Shown here piece after piece: positions 1-5,983 of a stretch of 6,823 nucleotides of DNA. Position numbers and translations under genes: made by a program. Below the pieces are notes generated by a model. It was not told the origin of the DNA, searched no databases, and saw only the letters and a program-made list of their open reading frames with translations. The stretch comes from Clostridia bacterium (lineage in GTDB: Bacteria > Bacillota > Clostridia > Christensenellales > Aristaeellaceae). Position 1 is the stretch's first letter. Each line of letters opens with the position of its first letter. Location: the NCBI GenBank assembly GCA_030526935.1, contig JAUNBY010000168.1, positions 1 through 6,823 on the forward strand, in the 5' to 3' direction.

Positions 1-170
1 GCAGAGGAGGGATTTGCATACGCCGTCGCATTAGAATAGGGCTTTGCGTCTTGCTGACGTTGGCGTTTATATTTTCCTTTTCTGCGGCGCGGTGTTCTAC
101 TCGCCGTCAATATGGCGAATCCTCTCGACATGAACTGAGCACTTCCGGCGACCGCGCTTACATATCCGTT
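1..170. other. Left-edge region without a recognised gene
   Basis: No reading frame here resembles a family I know. Plus frame 1 is open for 12 codons from the window edge and stops at TAG (37-39), so it could be the last residues of an off-window gene, but that is too short to judge. The minus frame that continues from the 171-344 ORF past its TAA stays open to the window edge, with an ATG at 129-131 that lacks a Shine-Dalgarno sequence. Its translation is rich in Arg, Lys and Gln and unrecognisable. I see no tRNA, repeat or CRISPR signature. Confidence 0.4.
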
Positions 171-344
171 TTACCAAGCGACGGAAGCGAACAGATAAGG
201 AACGAGCGCAACGCGTGCCGTTGTGTCGCCGCGCTCTTTGCGTGTAATTGCAATGGAACGATTTCGCGAGAACCGGGATTTGTCCGCATCAGATTGCAAT
301 TCTCGCAAATCTGTCATGCGGATTTTTTCGTTAGCCATCCTCAT
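171..344 (-). CDS. Small hypothetical ORF, 57 aa, function unknown
   Basis: I do not recognise this protein. The case for a gene rests on its start signals: a strong Shine-Dalgarno sequence (AAGGAGGT, minus strand of 350-357) lies 5 nt before the ATG at 342-344, and a plausible promoter (381-410) is upstream. A second in-frame ATG at 336-338 would give a 55-aa product with an 11-nt spacing. The predicted product starts MRMANEKIRMTDL and is rich in charged residues through its first 40 positions, then ends in a short hydrophobic tail (VALVPYLFASVAW). No transmembrane helix, zinc site or helix-turn-helix is evident. The frame stops at TAA (171-173) and is then open again to the window edge, so it could be the 5' part of a longer, interrupted gene. 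A plus-strand terminator-like hairpin lies inside it, which argues the other way. It is divergent from hppA. Confidence 0.35.
   Translation of the reverse strand: MRMANEKIRMTDLRELQSDADKSRFSRNRSIAITRKERGDTTARVALVPYLFASVAW
283..328 (+). terminator. Terminator-like hairpin with T6 tail
   Basis: Read on the plus strand, TCCGCAT (283-289) pairs with ATGCGGA (316-322). CAGATT (290-295) pairs with AATCTG (308-313), and GC (296-297) pairs with GC (305-306), with small bulges at 307 and 314-315 and loop AATTCTC. Six T residues follow at 323-328. This is the shape of a Rho-independent terminator for rightward transcription, which could protect the hppA promoter region from read-through coming from the left. 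It lies inside the minus-strand 57-aa ORF, so the symmetry could also be an accident of coding or a structure in that mRNA. Confidence 0.45.
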
Positions 345-349
345 CGCGC

Positions 350-357
350 ACCTCCTT
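350..357 (-). promoter_or_regulatory. Strong ribosome binding site of the small ORF
   Basis: AAGGAGGT on the minus strand is a near-perfect anti-16S match, 5 nt from the ATG at 342-344. It is the main reason to consider the 57-aa ORF real. Confidence 0.5.
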
Positions 358-362
358 GCCGG

Positions 363-390
363 TAAACATCGTTTGAGCATAGTATATAAA
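363..390 (+). promoter_or_regulatory. Candidate hppA promoter
   Basis: TAAACA (363-368, 4 of 6 to TTGACA) is separated by 16 nt from TATAAA (385-390, 5 of 6 to TATAAT). It would give an hppA leader of about 65 nt. Its -10 overlaps the -10 of the opposing promoter candidate. This is a weak match by eye; no better plus-strand candidate was found before 464. Confidence 0.3.
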
Positions 391-410
391 AGCGGAGAAG
401 TCTTTTTCAA
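381..410 (-). promoter_or_regulatory. Candidate promoter for the leftward small ORF
   Basis: On the minus strand TTGAAA (405-410, 5 of 6) is followed after 18 nt by TATACT (381-386, 5 of 6). Initiation would be near 374, giving a leader of about 30 nt before the ATG at 342-344. It is back-to-back with the hppA promoter candidate, and RNA polymerase could probably not occupy both at once. Confidence 0.45.
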
Positions 411-447
411 AGGCTTTATTCGCTTGCGCACTCATACAGTTAATCGG

Positions 448-453
448 AAAGGA
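448..453 (+). promoter_or_regulatory. hppA: hppA ribosome binding site, decides the start
   Basis: AAAGGA lies 10 nt before ATG 464 but only 1 nt before the in-frame GTG at 455. ATG 464 is therefore the usable start, and the protein begins MFWIITS. Confidence 0.6.
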
Positions 454-463
454 CGTGCAAAGT

Positions 464-2503
464 ATGTTTTGGATTATTACGTCAATAGTAGTATCATTTT
501 TAGCCGTTGGAGTCGCCGTTTATTTTTACAGGTGGGTCGAACAACTCCCGTCCGATAACGCGAATGCCACTTCTATCGGCAAGCTCATACGCGACGGAGC
601 CTTTACGTTTCTCAAGCGTGAATACCGCACTTTGCTTATATTCTGCGCGGCGGTATCGCTCGTCATACTGTTTATTTATCCCAATCCTATCTGGACGGGA
701 AAGGGACTTGCAAGGAATGCAGTCATGCTGGTTTCATACCTGTCCGGCTCGGCGCTGTCGGGGATAGCGGGTTTTGTGGGCATAAGCATAGCCACTCTTG
801 CTAACGTCAAATCCGCGCTTGCCGCCGAAAAGGGACTGGCGCCCGCTTACATGGCGGGATTTCGCGGAGGAGCGGTCATGGGCATGGCGGTCGTGGCGTC
901 ATCGCTATTTGGCGCCGCCGTTTTATATCTCGTAACCCGCGACGCCGGGGCGCTCATGGCGTTCAGTTTCGGCGCAAGCTCTCTCGCGCTTTTCGCGAAA
1001 GCCGGGGGAGGAATATTTACAAAGACCGCCGACATAGCCGCCGACCTCGCGGGTAAGGTTGAATTGAGCATACCCGAGGACGATCCACGAAATCCCGCCG
1101 TCATCGCCGACAATGTAGGCGACAACGTAGGCGACGTCGCCGGAATGGGAGCGGATCTGTTCGACTCTAACGTAGCGTCGTTTTCGGCCGCGATAGTAAT
1201 AGCAATAGCGCTCAACGCTGTCGATCTGATATTTTGTTTCGGTTCTCTCGGGCTTCTCGCCTCCATAGCGGGAGTGCTCTTAGCTCGCATAGGCGCGGAC
1301 GGCGACCCGGGAAAGGCGCTCAATCGCGGAACATACCTCACCTGCGCGATATTCGCGATCGTTACATTCCTTGCGAGCCTGATATGCGGATATAGCCTTC
1401 GGCTTTGGGGCGCGGCGGTTTTGGGAGTCGTCGCCGGTATAGTCATAGGTTTGACCAGCGAATTCTTTACGGGCGACGATAAGCGTCCGGTAAAAATGGT
1501 CGCCCGCGCCTGCGAAAGCGGCCCCGCGTTTACGATACTTTCGGGATTTTCCTATGGACTTTTAAGCTCCCTTCCGTCGATGGCGGGTATAGGACTCTCG
1601 GCTTTGTTTGCCTGGCGGATATGCGAACCCCTCGGCGGGAATTACCCGATGCTTGGCATATCCGTCGCCGCGATAGGTATGCTGTCGGTCGTCGGAATGA
1701 TTATCTCAAACGACGCTTACGGGCCTATAGTCGATAACGCGAGGGGCATTGCCGAAATGTGCGACCTCGGCGACGACGTGCTCGAAATAACCGACAAGCT
1801 CGATTCGGCGGGAAATACCTCAAAGGCGATAACCAAGGGCTTTGCCATAGGCGCCGCGGGACTTACGGTCATAGCGCTGCTGGGAGCCTTCATCGAGACC
1901 GTCGCGGGCTATGGAGTTACCATAACGCTCGATTTGATGAATCCCATGGTGCTGTTTGGCATTTTGACGGGAGCGAGCGTCCCGGCGGTGTTCTCGGCGA
2001 TGCTTATACTTGGCGTAAATCGCAACGCTCAGACGATGGTCAGGGAGATTCACAGGCAGTTCGATACCATACCGGGGCTTCGCGAGGGTAAGCCCGGCGT
2101 CAGGCCCCAGTATGACCTGTGCATAGACATTGCCGCGCGCGGCGCGATACGCGAACTGGTACCCGCGGGTCTTATGGCAATAGGCCTTACGCTTTTGACG
2201 GGAATCGTCGGAAACGTTCAGGCAGTCGGAGGTTTCCTCGCCGGAAATATCGTATCAGGGCTTATGCTCGCGCTTCTTATGTCCAACGCCGGAGGGCTTT
2301 GGGACAACGCGAAGAAATACATAGAAGCCGGCAATTGCGGCGGCAAGGGCAGCAAGGCTCATAAGGCCGCCGTAATAGGCGATACCGTAGGCGATCCGTT
2401 TAAGGACACCGCCGGGCCTTCCATCAATACTCAGATAACCGTCGTATCCCTCGTTTCATCGCTGGCGGCGGGACTGTTCATAATGATTTCGATTCTGGCG
2501 TAA
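464..2503 (+). CDS. hppA: Membrane-bound proton-type pyrophosphatase
   Basis: This is an integral membrane PPase that hydrolyses PPi to drive cation export. The 679 aa and about 16 hydrophobic segments are normal for the family. Catalytic motifs are present: GGGIFTKTADIAADLAGKVE (181-200, the D-x7-K-x-E signature), PEDDPRNPAVIADNVGDNVGD (204-224), NDAYGPIVDN (416-425) and GDTVGDPFKDTAGPS (639-653). GNTSKAIT (450-457) has Lys454 and Thr457, the known marker of K+-independent enzymes, which with few exceptions pump H+. Odd points: gate positions that are Arg, Glu and Lys in the well-studied Thermotoga enzyme (191, 246, 707) appear here as Lys179, Asp234 and Thr659, and DNAGG is DNARG (Arg427). 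Family assignment is certain; the ion pumped is inferred. ATG 464 is chosen over GTG 455 by its ribosome binding site. It is monocistronic and convergent with lplA. Ile is mostly ATA. Confidence 0.95.
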   Translation: MFWIITSIVVSFLAVGVAVYFYRWVEQLPSDNANATSIGKLIRDGAFTFLKREYRTLLIFCAAVSLVILFIYPNPIWTGKGLARNAVMLVSYLSGSALSGIAGFVGISIATLANVKSALAAEKGLAPAYMAGFRGGAVMGMAVVASSLFGAAVLYLVTRDAGALMAFSFGASSLALFAKAGGGIFTKTADIAADLAGKVELSIPEDDPRNPAVIADNVGDNVGDVAGMGADLFDSNVASFSAAIVIAIALNAVDLIFCFGSLGLLASIAGVLLARIGADGDPGKALNRGTYLTCAIFAIVTFLASLICGYSLRLWGAAVLGVVAGIVIGLTSEFFTGDDKRPVKMVARACESGPAFTILSGFSYGLLSSLPSMAGIGLSALFAWRICEPLGGNYPMLGISVAAIGMLSVVGMIISNDAYGPIVDNARGIAEMCDLGDDVLEITDKLDSAGNTSKAITKGFAIGAAGLTVIALLGAFIETVAGYGVTITLDLMNPMVLFGILTGASVPAVFSAMLILGVNRNAQTMVREIHRQFDTIPGLREGKPGVRPQYDLCIDIAARGAIRELVPAGLMAIGLTLLTGIVGNVQAVGGFLAGNIVSGLMLALLMSNAGGLWDNAKKYIEAGNCGGKGSKAHKAAVIGDTVGDPFKDTAGPSINTQITVVSLVSSLAAGLFIMISILA

Positions 2504-2514
2504 ACGGATTGGCA

Positions 2515-2539
2515 AAGGGCTGTCGAAGCGACAGCCCTT
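2515..2539. terminator. Perfect 11-bp hairpin between convergent genes
   Basis: AAGGGCTGTCG (2515-2525) and CGACAGCCCTT (2529-2539) form a perfect 11-bp stem around a 3-nt loop. It starts 11 nt after the hppA stop and lies 34 nt past the end of lplA. There is no real T tract on either side (only TTT on the minus strand), so it may act as a bidirectional or factor-assisted terminator, or as an mRNA 3'-end stabiliser. Confidence 0.6.
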
Positions 2540-2553
2540 ACATGTTGAGCGCC

Positions 2554-2575
2554 ATAACGTTATTACGTTATTTTT
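2554..2575 (+). terminator. Weak second hairpin with T5 tail
   Basis: ATAACGT (2554-2560) pairs with ACGTTAT (2565-2571) around TATT, and the run of T at 2571-2575 follows directly. The stem is AT-rich and short, but on the plus strand it sits behind the GC-rich hairpin and could supply the U tract for release of hppA transcripts. It reaches the lplA stop codon. Confidence 0.3.
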
Positions 2576-3545
2576 ATATATCGCACACCCATTCGGCCAC
2601 ATCTCGTGCGAAAGGCATATCGAGGGCGGCATAGAGCCTCGATCTCATCTCTTCCGCGCCGTATTGAGAGCCTTCGAGAGCCGATTTAATCTTGTCAGCG
2701 AGCGCCTCGTCCATGGCGTCGGTAAAGGCGCGGACTTCGGCTATATGTCCCGAAACGACCTTAAAGTCTATTTCAACCTCTCCCCAGTCGAATCTTTTCA
2801 GCATTCCCGCCCGCCCCTCGGGGGACGCGCCATATATCCAATCGGGATCGGAATACTTGCTAAATGCCTCGCCAAAGCCGTCAATTCGCGAGTTTTCGAG
2901 CTTTTCAACCGGGCAGGTGAAGTACTCCCGGCAAAACGCGCGTATGAGGCTGTTCTGAACGTCCGCAACCGAAACGTTTGCCAGCGATGAAAGGTTCACG
3001 ACCCTCGAGGGAACCGACTTGACGCCCTTGCTTGCGAGCTTTTCACGGTTGACGCGCAAATAGCGCCCGACGAGCGACATGTCGGATGAAACCAGTATTG
3101 TTCCATGGTGGACGGCGGAATTTTTCATTATTCGAAACGCGTTGCCAGAAAACTTTCGTCCGTCCACGGTTATATCGTTTCTTCCGGTAGGAAGCGCGTT
3201 TATTCCCAATGCCCTTACCGCCTCGACGACGACGGACAACTGCCGCCTGACGTCATAATCCTCTCGCGGCATTATAAACGAGAAATTGAGATTGCCCAGA
3301 TCGTGATACACCGCGCCGCCCCCGGAGGAGCGCCGGGCAAGCGTTCCTCCATCTTTTTTGAGAAGCTCGCAGTCGCATTCCCTCCAGGCGTTCTGTCCCG
3401 CGCCGATTACCACGGTATTGGCGTTTTGCCACAGAAGCAATACGGCTAGCCCCGAGCGGGACGCCCTTGTCAGGGCGTCCTCGAGAGCCAGGTTGGAGTG
3501 TGGATCATGCGTGTCGGTTATCAATACGCGGCTGTTGGTTATCAT
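2574..3545 (-). CDS. lplA: Lipoate-protein ligase A
   Basis: LplA activates free lipoate with ATP and transfers it to a lysine of lipoyl domains (E2 of 2-oxoacid dehydrogenases, GcvH) in the cytoplasm. The 323 aa match the full two-domain form. RRSSGGGAVYHD (71-82) is the lipoyl-AMP loop. GRND (121-124) and KFSGNA (131-136) follow, with Lys131 at the position of the catalytic lysine of the E. coli enzyme. HHGT (146-149) and KSVPSRV (176-182) are also typical. The C-terminal accessory domain opens with DPDWIYGASP (233-242), so this is not the truncated archaeal-type ligase that needs a separate partner. Its ATG overlaps the TGA of the upstream oxidoreductase (ATGA, 3542-3545), and no strong Shine-Dalgarno sequence precedes it, which suggests coupled translation. 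No lipoylated target or lipoate synthase is in view, so scavenging is the likely role. An octanoyl-transfer activity cannot be excluded. Confidence 0.92.
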   Translation of the reverse strand: MITNSRVLITDTHDPHSNLALEDALTRASRSGLAVLLLWQNANTVVIGAGQNAWRECDCELLKKDGGTLARRSSGGGAVYHDLGNLNFSFIMPREDYDVRRQLSVVVEAVRALGINALPTGRNDITVDGRKFSGNAFRIMKNSAVHHGTILVSSDMSLVGRYLRVNREKLASKGVKSVPSRVVNLSSLANVSVADVQNSLIRAFCREYFTCPVEKLENSRIDGFGEAFSKYSDPDWIYGASPEGRAGMLKRFDWGEVEIDFKVVSGHIAEVRAFTDAMDEALADKIKSALEGSQYGAEEMRSRLYAALDMPFARDVAEWVCDI

Positions 3546-4681
3546 ATCTCGGGTATCTCAACTTCTATTTCGCGTCCAAGCTCGGCGGATTTGACAATAC
3601 CGTCGATTATGGCCTGATTGATGTAAATCTGACTGGAGGGAACCGGCGCCGGAAGGCCGAAGAGTATGGCGTCGAGGAAGGAGCGTATCTTTCTGTCGAA
3701 AAGCCCGGGGCCTTCCATTTCAATGACGGGTATGACGGTTTCGACCTGCTCGCCCGCTATATCGTGATAAATCTTCATGGGACCGCCTACGGTTCCGTTC
3801 CAGCACTCGGTGGACGGTATGCGAAGGGAACCTTTGGTTCCCATGATTATGGTGTCTCCGGGGGTGTCGAGATGCATGGCCCAGGCTATGCGGAAATCGA
3901 GGATTATTCCACCCTCGAGCCGTATAAACGCCGCCGCGAAGTCATCGACGTTGAAGCGCCCGGCGTCATCGGGGCTTTGGTATTCGGTATTTGTTCCGAA
4001 GAAATTGGAGGTATAGCCGGTGATGGTCAGGGGTTTGGGATAGCCGATGGCGTTGAGCACCATGTCGAGTGAATAGCATCCAATATCGCCAAGCGCGCCT
4101 ACGCCCGCCGTGCGCTTTTCTATAAAGGTGCTGTTTGGAATGCCGCGACGCCTGCCGCCGCCGGTCTGTATGTAATAAATCGTTCCCAGTGCGCCCGAAT
4201 CGACTATTTTCTTTATCATCTGCATATTCGCGTCCATGCGGGGCTGGAAGCCTATCGAAAGAATCTTTCCGGACTTCTTTTCCGCCTGTATCATTTTCCC
4301 CGCTTCGTCGAGCGTGACTGACATGGGCTTTTCCAGAAGCACGTTTACTCCCGCTTCAAGCGCGTCTATGGTGCACTGGCAATGCGCCGTATTATAAGTG
4401 CAAACGCTCACCGCGTCGAGCTTCTCGTTCGCGAGCATGGACTTGTGGTCGGGATATGCGCGCGCTGATTCTATCTCATATCGCCTGGCGAACTTCTCGG
4501 CTTTCCCGGGGACAAGGTCGCTTATGGCGACTATGTCCACGTCGGGCATTCTCTTATAGCTTTCGACGTGCGCTTCGGCTATCCATCCGGTTCCTATTAT
4601 GCCTATCTTTAACCGCCGTGAGTAATCGCGCTGTTCTGACGAGGCCTGTTTAAACGTGCTGAGCAATTCGTCGCCTTTCAC
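3542..4681 (-). CDS. Gfo/Idh/MocA-family NAD(P)-dependent oxidoreductase
   Basis: This is a cytoplasmic dehydrogenase of the family that oxidises sugars, inositols or their derivatives. The 379 aa hold an N-terminal Rossmann fold with GIIGTGWIA (27-35, dinucleotide binding), Asp55 after the second strand, and EKPMS (117-121), whose Lys118 is the conserved catalytic lysine. GDIGCYSLD (198-206) starts the C-terminal substrate domain; Tyr203 stands where inositol dehydrogenase-like members have His, as in glucose-fructose oxidoreductase-like members. About 24 residues precede the fold without a signal peptide. The start is GTG (4679-4681), overlapping the upstream TGA as GTGA, with a strong GAGGAGG before it. 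Pairing with a TIM-barrel isomerase is the usual arrangement for sugar or cyclitol catabolism. The substrate cannot be read from sequence. Confidence 0.93.
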   Translation of the reverse strand: MKGDELLSTFKQASSEQRDYSRRLKIGIIGTGWIAEAHVESYKRMPDVDIVAISDLVPGKAEKFARRYEIESARAYPDHKSMLANEKLDAVSVCTYNTAHCQCTIDALEAGVNVLLEKPMSVTLDEAGKMIQAEKKSGKILSIGFQPRMDANMQMIKKIVDSGALGTIYYIQTGGGRRRGIPNSTFIEKRTAGVGALGDIGCYSLDMVLNAIGYPKPLTITGYTSNFFGTNTEYQSPDDAGRFNVDDFAAAFIRLEGGIILDFRIAWAMHLDTPGDTIIMGTKGSLRIPSTECWNGTVGGPMKIYHDIAGEQVETVIPVIEMEGPGLFDRKIRSFLDAILFGLPAPVPSSQIYINQAIIDGIVKSAELGREIEVEIPEI

Positions 4682-5523
4682 TGCAATCCCTCCTCAATCG
4701 ACTTGACGCCATACTTTTCTTTGAGCGCGTTTATGCTGAGTTTCGCGGCTTCGAGAGGGGTCGCGCCGACAGACTCGTCCTGTTCGACGACGATCCAATG
4801 TGCGCCCGCTTCGACCGATGCCTCGAGAACAGCGGCTATATCGACTATGCCGTATCCTATGGGCTTGAACTCGAATTGCGCGTCTTTTTTCTTTTCGCCC
4901 TCGTCGATGCCTATCAGTGCGTAAGGAGACGCGTCGCCTTTGACGCCCACGTAGTCCTTGAGATGTATTACCGGGCAGCGCCACGAATACTTCCGGATAT
5001 ACTGGGCGGGATTCTCGCCCGCGTAGTTTATCCAGCATACGTCGGGTTCGAGCTTGAGTAAATCCTCCGGTACGGCTTCGTACAAAAAGTCGAAGCCATA
5101 CATACCGCTGAGATTTACAAACTCAAAGTCGTGATTGTGGTAAAGAAGCTGCAAACCGGCCTCGCGGCAAAGGAAACCAAATTTGTAGATGGTATTGAGC
5201 GCTCCGGCAAAGCCTTCGGCGCCGGGGCGAGTCTGTTCGTCGAGATAGGGGACGGCGATGTATTCGCAGCCAAGCCTCAGATGTTCGGAAATTACCTTGA
5301 ACATATCCCGCCTTATATCCGCCAGGGGTACGTGGCTGGATATTGCCCGAAGGCCGAGACTGTCGAGAAGGCTTTTGACCTCCGCGGCGTCGTGACCGTA
5401 AAGTCCGGCCAATTCTATGCCGTCATAGCCCATTTCGGCGATTTGCCGCAGAGTTCCGACCAGATCCCGCTGCGCCTCGTCTCGGGCGGAATATAGCTGA
5501 TACGCTATCGGAAAGCTTATCAT
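4678..5523 (-). CDS. Sugar phosphate isomerase/epimerase (IolE/xylose-isomerase-like TIM barrel)
   Basis: This is a metal-dependent TIM-barrel protein of the AP-endonuclease-2 superfamily; characterised relatives isomerise, epimerise or dehydrate sugars and inosose. From ATG 5521-5523 it is 281 aa and begins MISFPIAYQLYSARDE, the usual first strand (QLYSxR). Likely metal or catalytic residues are Glu37 (GIELAG), His64 (SSHVP), His129 and His131 (YHNHDFEF), Asp161 (LEPDVCW), His187 (HLKD) and Glu247 (VVEQDES). An upstream in-frame ATG at 5545-5547 would add 8 residues, but AAGGAG (5534-5539) lies 10 nt before the chosen ATG and inside that extension. It is the first gene of the three-gene run and ends inside the start of the oxidoreductase. 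A promoter candidate lies just upstream. IolE proper is possible, but no other iol gene is present. Confidence 0.9.
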   Translation of the reverse strand: MISFPIAYQLYSARDEAQRDLVGTLRQIAEMGYDGIELAGLYGHDAAEVKSLLDSLGLRAISSHVPLADIRRDMFKVISEHLRLGCEYIAVPYLDEQTRPGAEGFAGALNTIYKFGFLCREAGLQLLYHNHDFEFVNLSGMYGFDFLYEAVPEDLLKLEPDVCWINYAGENPAQYIRKYSWRCPVIHLKDYVGVKGDASPYALIGIDEGEKKKDAQFEFKPIGYGIVDIAAVLEASVEAGAHWIVVEQDESVGATPLEAAKLSINALKEKYGVKSIEEGLQ

Positions 5524-5533
5524 GGCTCGCACG

Positions 5534-5539
5534 CTCCTT
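5534..5539 (-). promoter_or_regulatory. Ribosome binding site of the TIM-barrel gene
   Basis: AAGGAG on the minus strand, 10 nt before ATG 5521-5523. It favours this start over the ATG at 5545-5547. Confidence 0.6.
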
Positions 5540-5551
5540 GATGTCATTTTT

Positions 5552-5585
5552 ATTATAGTTTACCTTTTTATGCCCATTATGTCAA
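5552..5585 (-). promoter_or_regulatory. Candidate internal promoter for the sugar/lplA genes
   Basis: On the minus strand a perfect TTGACA (5580-5585) overlaps the stop codon of the riboflavin kinase gene. At 17 nt lies TAAACT (5557-5562, 4 of 6), and a perfect TATAAT (5552-5557) overlaps its last base but is 22 nt from TTGACA. The stretch is AT-rich against a GC-richer background. It would free the three downstream genes from the FMN riboswitch. No terminator is visible between kinase and TIM-barrel gene, so read-through from ribU remains possible. Confidence 0.45.
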
Positions 5586-5983
5586 TGATTTTTTATGCAT
5601 TTCCCGCCTGGCTGTTCCCGCATTTGAGCGACGAGGCGCTTAGCTTGCGCCACGTCGCTGCTGATGCGATCGACGAGAGCCTCGGGCGAGGAGAATTTCT
5701 CCTCCCCGCGCATGAATTGAATATAATCAAGCTCTATGGGCTTGGAGTACGCGTCGCCATCGTAGTCGAATATATGCGCCTCTATGGTTCTTGGGCCTTC
5801 GGGGAAGGTGGGATGAAGACCCTGATTGATTATGGCATAATAATCCCTTCCGTCGATTGAGACGCGACCCAGGTAGACGCCGTTTAGCAGAGGCGGCGTC
5901 TGCCCCGGTTCGAGGACTATATTCGCGGTTGGAAAGCCAAGTCGGGAGCCGAGGCGTTTGCCTTTGACGACGACTCCCCTCAT
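5582..5983 (-). CDS. ribF: Stand-alone riboflavin kinase domain
   Basis: This phosphorylates riboflavin to FMN with ATP in the cytoplasm. The 133 aa correspond to the C-terminal kinase half of bifunctional RibF (about 310 aa); the N-terminal FAD synthetase half is absent. Motifs in order: GFPTAN (16-21, PTAN nucleotide/Mg site), NGVY (34-37), NQGLHPTF (53-60, usually NIG), IEAHIFDY (67-74, Glu68 the likely catalytic base) and RGEEKF (92-97). The domain begins almost at residue 1, and its ATG overlaps the ribU stop (ATGA, 5980-5983), so the gene is laid out as a stand-alone unit and not as a visible fragment. Coupling to ribU suggests that imported riboflavin is phosphorylated at once. FAD synthesis must be encoded elsewhere. 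This is the ATP-dependent bacterial/eukaryotic fold, not the CTP-dependent archaeal RibK. Confidence 0.88.
   Translation of the reverse strand: MRGVVVKGKRLGSRLGFPTANIVLEPGQTPPLLNGVYLGRVSIDGRDYYAIINQGLHPTFPEGPRTIEAHIFDYDGDAYSKPIELDYIQFMRGEEKFSSPEALVDRISSDVAQAKRLVAQMREQPGGKCIKNH

Noticed and set aside
1..39. Possible C-terminal tail of an off-window plus-strand gene (12 codons then TAG)
   Set aside because: Too short to support as a gene; other frames at the edge are open as well.
51..365. Plus-strand 104-aa ORF with a signal-peptide-like start
   Set aside because: It begins at TTG without a convincing Shine-Dalgarno sequence, runs exactly in register opposite the small minus ORF, contains a terminator-like hairpin, and its Cys/Arg-rich C-terminal part resembles no protein.
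455..463. GTG 455 as hppA start
   Set aside because: The AAAGGA box is only 1 nt upstream of it; ATG 464 has a proper 10-nt spacing.
847..1446. 199-aa minus-strand ORF inside hppA
   Set aside because: Low-complexity Ala/Pro/Ser/Arg product typical of the antisense of a GC-rich membrane gene; hppA is certain there.
3467..4072. 201-aa plus-strand ORF opposite lplA and the oxidoreductase
   Set aside because: It spans two well-identified minus-strand genes and has no recognisable domain.
4694..5038. 114-aa Arg-rich minus-strand ORF in another frame of the TIM-barrel gene
   Set aside because: Frame shadow of a clearly assigned gene.
5522..5860. 112-aa plus-strand ORF with a hydrophobic start, opposite the kinase gene
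   Set aside because: The hydrophobic start is the antisense of the AT-rich promoter stretch; the minus strand encodes an intact kinase domain.
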